From assembly GCA_938049075.1 (NCBI GenBank), contig CALICZ010000197.1, positions 1 through 11,759 of the forward strand: DNA of 11,759 nt. The letters run 5' to 3'. The position numbers and the translations under genes are program-made. The notes under the pieces were generated by a model. The model ran no database searches, had not been told where the DNA came from, and saw only the letters and a list, made by a program, of their open reading frames with translations. Below, piece by piece: positions 6,558 to 11,759 of this stretch. Origin of the DNA: an uncultured Candidatus Saccharibacteria bacterium. Its GTDB lineage: Bacteria; Patescibacteriota; Saccharimonadia; Saccharimonadales; Saccharimonadaceae. How positions within the stretch are numbered: position 1 is the stretch's first letter; each line of letters starts with the position of its first letter.

Positions 6558-7463
6558 ATGAAACGACCAACAAAAGCAATCATTGCCGCCGCGGGTTTTG
6601 GTACGCGGTTCTTACCGCAGACGAAGGCCATGCCTAAGGAGATGATGCCGCTGATCGATAAGCCGATCATTCAGTATGTGGTGGAGGAGCTCGTCCAGGC
6701 GGGGATTCGCGACATTATCATCGTGGGTAGTGCTAATAAGCGTGCAATTGAAGACCACTTTGATGTGCCAAATGAAGATCTGCTAGCTAACCTCCGGGCT
6801 GGTGGGCCAAAGAAGCAGCCATTGATCGATACCGTCAAGCAGCTCTCGGAGATGGCAAACTTCATCTACATCCGCCAAAAGGGTCCATACGGCAACGCGA
6901 CACCACTAGCCTGCGCAGCACATCTCATCAACCGCGACGAGCCCGTCATCTATACCTTTGCCGATGATTTCATTGCTGCCAGTCCAAGCCGCTTCCAGCA
7001 GATGATCGCTGCGTCGCAAGAGCTCGATGGTGCGGTACTATCGTGCAAAAAGATCGTCGATGATGCTGAGTTTGATCGCTACGGTGTTGTGGCTGGCCAG
7101 CAGCTATCGGACGGTGTTATTAAGATGAGCAACATCGTTGAAAAGCCAGGCAAGGCTAATGCGCCATCTGACCTCGCTAGTGTCAGTAGCTATATTTTGC
7201 CTGGCGAATTCTTTAGCTATCTTGAGCATGCGAAGGAGCATTTTGATGGGCATGGCGAGTTTACTGTCCAGCCTATTATGCAGCGGATGATTGATGACAA
7301 TCACGCGTTCTTTGGTGTGGAGATTACCAACGGTACATATTATGACACTGGCGATAAGCTCGAGTATCTTAAGACCGTTGTGGATTTTGGCCTCAAAGAC
7401 CCCGTGCTTGGTCCAGAGTTTGCAAAATACCTACGGACTCACTATACTGATACCCAGGCATAG
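6558..7463 (+). CDS. galU: UTP--glucose-1-phosphate uridylyltransferase
   Basis: The enzyme makes UDP-glucose from UTP and glucose 1-phosphate in the cytoplasm, feeding cell-envelope glycans and other sugar nucleotides. The 301 residues match the bacterial GalU length. The nucleotide-binding signature AAGFGTRFLPQTKAMPKEM lies at 11-29 (K27 in the conserved PKEM), followed by PLIDKPIIQYVVEE. The metal and sugar region has FADDF (D136-D137). IVEKPGKANAPSDLA and the C-terminal NGTYYDTGDKLEYL are typical of GalU. It is closer to GalU than to glucose-1-phosphate thymidylyltransferases, which lack this C-terminal pattern. The ATG has an AGGAGG site at 6545-6550, 7 bases upstream, the best in the window. 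It ends in TAG at 7461; the next gene follows after 32 bases with no terminator visible. Confidence 0.95.
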   Translation: MKRPTKAIIAAAGFGTRFLPQTKAMPKEMMPLIDKPIIQYVVEELVQAGIRDIIIVGSANKRAIEDHFDVPNEDLLANLRAGGPKKQPLIDTVKQLSEMANFIYIRQKGPYGNATPLACAAHLINRDEPVIYTFADDFIAASPSRFQQMIAASQELDGAVLSCKKIVDDAEFDRYGVVAGQQLSDGVIKMSNIVEKPGKANAPSDLASVSSYILPGEFFSYLEHAKEHFDGHGEFTVQPIMQRMIDDNHAFFGVEITNGTYYDTGDKLEYLKTVVDFGLKDPVLGPEFAKYLRTHYTDTQA

Positions 7464-7495
7464 ATCGTATGCTACTAACATAAAGGAGATACCGC

Positions 7496-7750
7496 ATGGA
7501 GTGGGCACAGATATTAGTTATCATGTTATCGGTATTGCTAGCGCTGCTGCTGGTGCTTGCGATCGTCTTGACGATCATATTGATTCGCATTACGCAGCGG
7601 ATTAGTGCTGTGGTAGAATCGGTTGAACGCGTGGCAGCAAACCTTGAGGCAACGACTGATAATATTGCCCGGGCTACCTCGCCGTTTTGGCTAGCCAAGA
7701 CCGCTGTGTCTTCGATCAAAAAATTGTTTACCACCAAATATAATCGATAA
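7496..7750 (+). CDS. Small single-pass membrane protein, YtxG/DUF948-like
   Basis: The protein has 84 residues. Residues 5-31 are a long hydrophobic segment, followed by basic residues and an amphipathic helical tail (ISAVVESVERVAANLEATTDN, approximately 36-56) that ends TSPFWLAKTAVSSIKKLF. This resembles the start of the DUF948 family (Bacillus YtxG), which has one membrane helix and a helical soluble part, but is shorter. It is followed by a YtxH-family gene, as ytxG is followed by ytxH in Bacillus, which supports the link. A clear AAAGGAGAT site (7482-7490) fixes the ATG. In Bacillus the pair belongs to the general stress regulon; its molecular role is unknown. Family assignment is moderate. 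Confidence 0.8.
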   Translation: MEWAQILVIMLSVLLALLLVLAIVLTIILIRITQRISAVVESVERVAANLEATTDNIARATSPFWLAKTAVSSIKKLFTTKYNR

Positions 7751-7761
7751 AGGAGGGATAT

Positions 7762-8040
7762 ATGTCGAAAGGTAAATTTGTGCTTGGTGCAGCAATTGGT
7801 GCTGCCGCTGGCGTGGTGGCTGGGCTCTTAACAGCGCCAAAGTCAGGCAAAGAGACGCGAGCCGACCTCAAGAAAAAGGCACGTGAGCTCAAGCAAGATG
7901 CCACCACAAAGGGAGACGAACTGCGTGCCAAGGGCGAGAAGGCATACTACGACGCGCGTGATGCCGCTCGTGACCTGCACGACCGCAGTGGCCGCGCTCT
8001 GCGCAGTGCTCGTGATGAGTTTGCAAAGGACAAGAAGTAG
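7762..8040 (+). CDS. YtxH domain-containing small membrane protein
   Basis: The protein has 92 residues. The N terminus carries a glycine- and alanine-rich membrane helix (about 7-23, a glycine-zipper pattern), followed by the family hallmark LLTAPKSGKETRADL. The rest is a long, highly charged helix rich in K, D, R and A, ending AKDKK, likely a cytoplasmic extended or coiled helix. YtxH-family proteins are small membrane-associated stress proteins of unknown biochemical function. AAAGGAGGG at 7750-7758 fixes the ATG, and the gene lies 11 bases after its YtxG-like neighbour. It is followed by a long hairpin that probably ends the transcript. Confidence 0.9.
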   Translation: MSKGKFVLGAAIGAAAGVVAGLLTAPKSGKETRADLKKKARELKQDATTKGDELRAKGEKAYYDARDAARDLHDRSGRALRSARDEFAKDKK

Positions 8041-8056
8041 CCAGTAGGCGACAAAG

Positions 8057-8100
8057 GATGCGGTGAGTATTCTCCTTATAGGCAGAACGCTCACCGCATC
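8057..8100 (+). terminator. Long intergenic hairpin after the ytxH-like gene, possible terminator
   Basis: GATGCGGTGAG at 8057-8067 pairs perfectly with CTCACCGCATC at 8090-8100 (11 pairs). The stem continues past a G-U pair and one mismatch with TTCT/AGAA (8070-8073 with 8084-8087), and then CCT/AGG closing a TAT loop (8074-8076 with 8080-8082; C8083 bulged). The downstream tail is only TTCGCAATTATAATTATT, not a pure T run. It is therefore either a weak intrinsic terminator or an RNA processing and stabilising stem. It lies between two same-strand genes. Confidence 0.6.
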
Positions 8101-8108
8101 TTCGCAAT

Positions 8109-8114
8109 TATAAT
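8109..8114 (+). promoter_or_regulatory. Possible -10 box before the DUF5665-type gene
   Basis: A perfect TATAAT sits just 4 bases before the ATG at 8119. With usual spacing, transcription would start at or inside the ATG, so the box may be too close, or a nearby offset AT-rich hexamer may be used. There is no Shine-Dalgarno site, and the 11-pair hairpin upstream separates this gene from the preceding operon. This fits a leaderless start but is weaker than the other cases. Confidence 0.3.
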
Positions 8115-8118
8115 TATT

Positions 8119-8469
8119 ATGACAAAGCAATCATCCCCACCGCAGCGCTCATTGGATGAGCCAGAGACTGGTGAGCAACATGACCGCCCTAGGCTGGCTA
8201 CCGAGCTTACACAGCAAGTTAAACAAGCCAACGAGACCGATGCACGCAAGGCTATCCTCGAGGATTTATTTTATGATTTTCATCGTAGCCGCGCAGAAGT
8301 CTACAAAATGAACTTCATTCGCGGGATATTTTTTGGCCTAGGGAGTGTGCTTGGCGGAACGATTCTTGTAGCGCTGTTTGTCTGGTTACTTAATGCCATT
8401 GGCCTCTTGGTGCCAAGCCTGGCGGACTTTATCGATAGCATTATCAAGGTGATGAGTACGCGACATTGA
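8119..8469 (+). CDS. DUF5665-type membrane protein
   Basis: The protein has 116 residues. A polar, disordered-looking N terminus (1-40) is followed by a conserved-looking block: ILEDLFYDFHRSRAEVYKMN, then FIRGIFFGLGSVLGGTILVALFVWLLN (about 66-92) as the membrane segment with glycine-rich N half, and a short tail PSLADFIDSIIKVM. The YDFHRSR-x-(I/V)Y plus NFxRGIFFGLGxxLGGT layout matches my memory of DUF5665. No function is known. It is a single gene between two structured intergenic segments, with no ribosome site before its ATG. A membrane-associated role alongside the YtxG/YtxH-like pair is possible but not shown. Confidence 0.8.
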   Translation: MTKQSSPPQRSLDEPETGEQHDRPRLATELTQQVKQANETDARKAILEDLFYDFHRSRAEVYKMNFIRGIFFGLGSVLGGTILVALFVWLLNAIGLLVPSLADFIDSIIKVMSTRH

Positions 8470-8480
8470 TGTATCGTGCA

Positions 8481-8579
8481 GAGGTAAGGCCACCCACTAT
8501 GTGTGACTGGCTGTCACGTTTCTCCTGATAGGACAATAGGGGTGGTTAGTGCCGACAAAGCAAATAGCCCTGACACCTC
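8481..8579 (+). ncRNA. Possible structured RNA element between the DUF5665 gene and dnaE
   Basis: The segment can fold as follows. GAGGT (8481-8485) pairs with ACCTC (8575-8579). CCACCC plus CTAT (8490-8495, 8497-8500) pairs with ATAG plus GGGTGG (8536-8545), with one bulged A. Inside sit two hairpins, GTGAC-TGGCT-GTCAC (8503-8517) and TCCT-GAT-AGGA (8523-8533). The loop GGCT (8509-8512) could also pair with AGCC (8566-8569) as a pseudoknot. There is no T run, so it does not look like a simple terminator. It does not match any riboswitch, SRP, tmRNA or RNase P signature I know. It could be a 3' UTR structure of the upstream gene or a small RNA. The fold is by eye only. Confidence 0.3.
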
Positions 8580-8632
8580 AGTTCTTATCAATTACGAGCA
8601 CCCCCCGGCGTTGGCGTCACCACCTACTCATT

Positions 8633-8641
8633 TGCTATACT
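8633..8641 (+). promoter_or_regulatory. Extended -10 promoter of dnaE, leaderless start
   Basis: TGC followed by TATACT forms an extended -10 element, ending 8 bases before the dnaE ATG at 8650. There is no Shine-Dalgarno sequence. An in-frame TAG at 8641-8643 excludes any start further upstream, so the promoter and start codon must lie this close together. TTGGCG at 8611-8616 could be a poor -35, with an over-long 19-base spacer. Confidence 0.6.
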
Positions 8642-8649
8642 AGATAAGT

Positions 8650-11600
8650 ATGACCTCTCACTCATTACCAGCTTTGCAACCATCGGATTTTGTCCACCTG
8701 CACAACCATACTCATCACTCACTGCTTGATGGCTTAACGAAGATTGGTGACCTTGTCAATACTGTCAAAGAGTATGGCATGACAGCAGCAGCCATTACCG
8801 ATCACGGGACAATGAGTGGGGTGCTTGACTATTACAAGACGGCGAAGGCGGCGGGCATCAAGCCGATCCTTGGCATTGAAGCGTACGTTGCCGCTCGCTC
8901 GCGCTTCGACCGTGATCCCGCTAAAGATAAGATACGCTACCACCTAACGATCATTGCAATGAATAATCAGGGGTACCATAACCTGATGCGACTGAGTACG
9001 AAGGCAAACCTAGAGGGGATGTACTATAAACCACGGATCGACCATGACCTCCTAGAGGAGCTCAACGAAGGGCTGATTGTCCTAAGCGGCTGTGCAAGTG
9101 GTGAGATTGGTGAGGCGCTGCGTTATGACGACTACGCCAAGGCAGTCGAGATCGCTCAGTGGTATAAGCGTGTCTTTGGCGACCGCTATTACCTTGAGTT
9201 GCAAGACCATGGTCACCCCGAGTCCAATACGCACTGGGATGTGCAGGCGAAGATTAACGATGGTCTGCGCCGTATGGCTGAGGAGCTGGACATCCCTCTG
9301 GTTGTGACGTGCGATGGTCACTATCTGACGCACGACTTTCAAGACGCGCATGAGATATTGCTCTGCGTGGGGACGGGCTCATTCTTGAGTGACGAAAAGC
9401 GGATGAGCCTGAAAGACTTTGAACTCCACCTGACTGACCCGCGCGATATCATTGCTCGCTGGGGAAGAGAGCTGCCCGAGGCTATTACCAACACCAAGCA
9501 GATTGCCGACCGCTGCACTGTCGATATCGAGCTGGGTAAAATCCTCATCCCAAAGTACCCATTGCCTGAGGGCGAGACGAGCGAACATAGCTATTTGCAC
9601 AAGCTGGTGTATCGTGGCTTAGCTCAGCGTTACAATGGTGCAAAACCCGAAGATACTGCTGATCAGCTCCCCGAGCAGATTATCCCTACCTTGGCTGATG
9701 ACGTGCGCGAGCGGGCTAAGATGGAGCTAGGTGTGATGGCAAGCATGGGGTATGAGGGGTATTTCCTCATCGTGCAGGACTTCATTAACTGGGGCAAGAG
9801 CCAGGGGATTGTCTTTGGGCCAGGCCGGGGCAGTGCCGCGGGGTCGATTATTGCGTATGCGCTTAATATCACCGATCTTGACCCGCTCAAGTATGGTCTA
9901 CTCTTCGAGCGGTTTCTTAACCCCGATCGCATTAGCATGCCTGATATTGATGTCGACATCCAGGATACGCGGCGCGATGAGGTAATCGACTACTGTGCAA
10001 ATAAATATGGTCACGATCACGTCAGTAATATCGTCACCTTTGGTAAGATGGCGGCTCGGGCGGCGGTGCGTGATGTCGCACGTGTGTTGGAGGTGCCGTA
10101 TGCTGAAAGTGACCGCCTGGCCAAGATGGTACCACCACCTGCCCAGGGGCGGCACATTCCGTTGGCGGTCAGTACCAAGGAAGACCCTGACCTTAAGCAC
10201 GAGTACGAGACGAACCCAACTGCCAAGCAGGTCTTTGATTATGCTATCCAGCTAGAGGGAACGATTCGCAGCCATGGGGTGCACGCGTGTGGTGTGGTGA
10301 TTGCGCCCGACGAGCTCGTTAAATATATCCCGCTTGAGCAGGCGCAGAAAGGCGTGGTGGCGACGCAATTTCCAATGGGTGAGGTTGAGGATCTTGGCTT
10401 GCTCAAGATGGACTTCCTTGGTCTATCGAACTTATCGATTATTAATAATGCAATGCGGATCATCCGCAAAGTCTATGGTGATGCAATTGACCTCTCCACG
10501 CTACCGCTTGATGACGAAGCAACGTACAAGCTCTTTCAGCGGGGTGACACAACAGGGGTATTCCAGCTTGAGTCGGCTGGCATGAAACGATATTTGCGTG
10601 GTCTCAAGCCGACGGTATTTGAGGATATTATCGCAATGGTGGCACTGTATCGGCCTGGACCAATGCAGTTTATCGATAGTTTTATTCGGCGCAAGCATGG
10701 TGAAGAGGAGATCACCTACCTTCACCCGGGGATGAAGAGCTCACTTGAGAACACGTATGGTATTTTGGTCTATCAAGAGCAGTTTATGCAGATCTCCAAG
10801 GAGTGGTGCGGCTTTACTGGTGGGCAGGCCGATACCCTGCGCAAAGCCGTTGGTAAGAAAAAGATCGACCTAATGAAGAAGGTTAAGCCGGAGTTTGTCG
10901 AAGGAGCGGTGAAGGTTGGTGGAGCGACGCGTGAGATGGCTGAGACATTTTGGACACAGCTGGAAGAGTTTGCCAATTACTGCTTCAACAAGAGCCATGC
11001 AGCGTGCTATGGGCTTATTGCTTACTGGACGGCATATCTCAAGGCACACTACCCTGATGCCTTTATGGCAGCCTTGATGACAAGCGACCATGATGACGTC
11101 GACCGACTAGCGATCGAGATCACCGAGTGTAAGCATATGGGCCTAACGGTACTCAACCCTGATGTCAATGAATCATACGAGGAATTTGCTGTGGTACCGG
11201 GCAAGAAACAGATCCGCTTTGGTATGGCAGCAGTGAAGGGTGTTGGTGTGGGAGCAGTGAAAGAGATCGTCAAGATGCGTGACCGCGATGGGAAATTTGC
11301 TACGGTGGAGGACTTTGCCAAGCGTGTCTCGACGAGTAAGTGCAACAAGCGAGTTTGGGAGTCGCTCATTAAATCGGGTGGCTTTGATGCGCTGGGTGAT
11401 CGCTCTGATCTTCTCTTTAATCTTGAGAATGTCCTTGCTTTTGCTAGCAAATTACAGAAGGAAGCGCTGAGCGGCCAGACTGATCTCTTCGGTAGCCTAG
11501 CCGACAGCTCTATAGAAGTTATGCCGTCGATTGAGCTTAAGCCAGCGCCCGTCAAACACACTGACAAAGAGCGCCTCATGTGGGAGCGCGAGCTGATTGG

Positions 11601-11759
11601 CCTCTACATTAGTGCACACCCGCTCGACCACTACGATACGTTCTTTGCTGAGCAGACCGTGCCACTGCGCACTGTCTCACCACAGATCGACGGCCAGACA
11701 GTGACGATCGGTGGCCTCGTGACGCGCTTGCGGACGATTGTGACGAAGTCGGGTAGCAA
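8650..11759 (+). CDS. dnaE: DNA polymerase III subunit alpha (3' end outside window)
   Basis: DnaE is the replicative polymerase catalytic subunit. The 1036 residues present lack only the C-terminal end. In order: the PHP domain (from about 14) with H18-N-H20-x3-S24, ITDHG and CDGHYL; PGRGSAAGS (391-399); the palm carboxylates D434 and D436 in PDIDVDI and D588 in LKMDFLGL. The 152-residue gap from D436 to D588 equals that between E. coli D403 and D555. Then follow SHGVHACGVVI, YRPGPMQFIDSFI, YQEQFMQI, the FNKSHAACYG segment, a helix-hairpin-helix region (GMAAVKGVGVGAVKEI, about 857-872), and the start of the OB fold (from about 1018). The PHP metal ligands look intact, unlike in E. coli, so metal-dependent proofreading by this domain is possible. 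The ATG at 8650 is fixed by the in-frame TAG just upstream. The frame is open to the window end. Confidence 0.97.
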   Translation, partial: MTSHSLPALQPSDFVHLHNHTHHSLLDGLTKIGDLVNTVKEYGMTAAAITDHGTMSGVLDYYKTAKAAGIKPILGIEAYVAARSRFDRDPAKDKIRYHLTIIAMNNQGYHNLMRLSTKANLEGMYYKPRIDHDLLEELNEGLIVLSGCASGEIGEALRYDDYAKAVEIAQWYKRVFGDRYYLELQDHGHPESNTHWDVQAKINDGLRRMAEELDIPLVVTCDGHYLTHDFQDAHEILLCVGTGSFLSDEKRMSLKDFELHLTDPRDIIARWGRELPEAITNTKQIADRCTVDIELGKILIPKYPLPEGETSEHSYLHKLVYRGLAQRYNGAKPEDTADQLPEQIIPTLADDVRERAKMELGVMASMGYEGYFLIVQDFINWGKSQGIVFGPGRGSAAGSIIAYALNITDLDPLKYGLLFERFLNPDRISMPDIDVDIQDTRRDEVIDYCANKYGHDHVSNIVTFGKMAARAAVRDVARVLEVPYAESDRLAKMVPPPAQGRHIPLAVSTKEDPDLKHEYETNPTAKQVFDYAIQLEGTIRSHGVHACGVVIAPDELVKYIPLEQAQKGVVATQFPMGEVEDLGLLKMDFLGLSNLSIINNAMRIIRKVYGDAIDLSTLPLDDEATYKLFQRGDTTGVFQLESAGMKRYLRGLKPTVFEDIIAMVALYRPGPMQFIDSFIRRKHGEEEITYLHPGMKSSLENTYGILVYQEQFMQISKEWCGFTGGQADTLRKAVGKKKIDLMKKVKPEFVEGAVKVGGATREMAETFWTQLEEFANYCFNKSHAACYGLIAYWTAYLKAHYPDAFMAALMTSDHDDVDRLAIEITECKHMGLTVLNPDVNESYEEFAVVPGKKQIRFGMAAVKGVGVGAVKEIVKMRDRDGKFATVEDFAKRVSTSKCNKRVWESLIKSGGFDALGDRSDLLFNLENVLAFASKLQKEALSGQTDLFGSLADSSIEVMPSIELKPAPVKHTDKERLMWERELIGLYISAHPLDHYDTFFAEQTVPLRTVSPQIDGQTVTIGGLVTRLRTIVTKSGS

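Noticed and set aside
11049..11579. Minus-strand open frame of 176 codons inside dnaE
   Set aside because: It is fully antisense to a conserved part of dnaE. The predicted protein is serine- and arginine-rich, low in complexity and without a domain, as expected of a shadow frame.
1..11759. CRISPR arrays, insertion sequences, tRNA or rRNA genes, prophage
   Set aside because: I looked for regularly spaced repeats, transposase motifs, long terminal inverted repeats and tRNA-like folds and saw none. The coding content is nearly continuous and chromosomal.

Overview
The window is a compact, one-directional stretch of a bacterial chromosome. Every gene I can support lies on the + strand and gaps are short; the longest without a gene is the ~180 bases at 8470-8649, so no gene-free stretch reaches 300 bases. 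The content suggests a small-genome bacterium of the Patescibacteria (CPR), most likely Saccharibacteria (TM7). The reasons are the GatCAB amidotransferase set, very short intergenic gaps, several promoters placed so close to the start codon that transcripts should be leaderless, and small YtxH and DUF5665-type membrane proteins. TGA ends gatC, gatA and the DUF5665 gene, so this is not a lineage that reads TGA as glycine (Gracilibacteria, Absconditabacteria). The taxonomic call is an inference from gene content, not a placement.

Layout: (1) 2-652, the C-terminal part of uvrB (excision repair). (2) 710-1690, a membrane-anchored protein with a C-terminal HNH nuclease domain, more AT-rich than its neighbours. 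(3) 1798-5435, gatC, gatA, a small membrane-anchored protein with a HEPN-like RN-x3-H motif, and gatB. (4) 5435-6555, two tandem paralogous NUDIX hydrolases, the first overlapping the gatB stop by one base. (5) 6558-7463, galU. (6) 7496-8040, two small membrane proteins resembling the Bacillus YtxG/YtxH stress pair, followed by a long hairpin. (7) 8119-8469, a DUF5665-type membrane protein. (8) 8470-8649, an intergenic segment that can fold into a multi-branched RNA and carries the dnaE promoter. (9) 8650 to the window end, dnaE (replicative DNA polymerase III alpha), cut off at the right edge.

From gatC to ytxH the genes are so tightly spaced (overlaps of one base, or gaps of 1-32 bases with good Shine-Dalgarno sites from the HEPN gene onward) that a single operon is plausible. 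It would join tRNA amidation, nucleotide-sugar and ADP-ribose type hydrolysis, UDP-glucose synthesis and envelope stress proteins. Three start codons that head transcription units (HNH gene, gatC, dnaE) have no Shine-Dalgarno site but a -10 box 8-10 bases upstream. The most interesting points are the HEPN-motif membrane protein inside the gat operon, the membrane-tethered HNH nuclease, the leaderless promoters, and two intergenic hairpins that share a 13-base motif.
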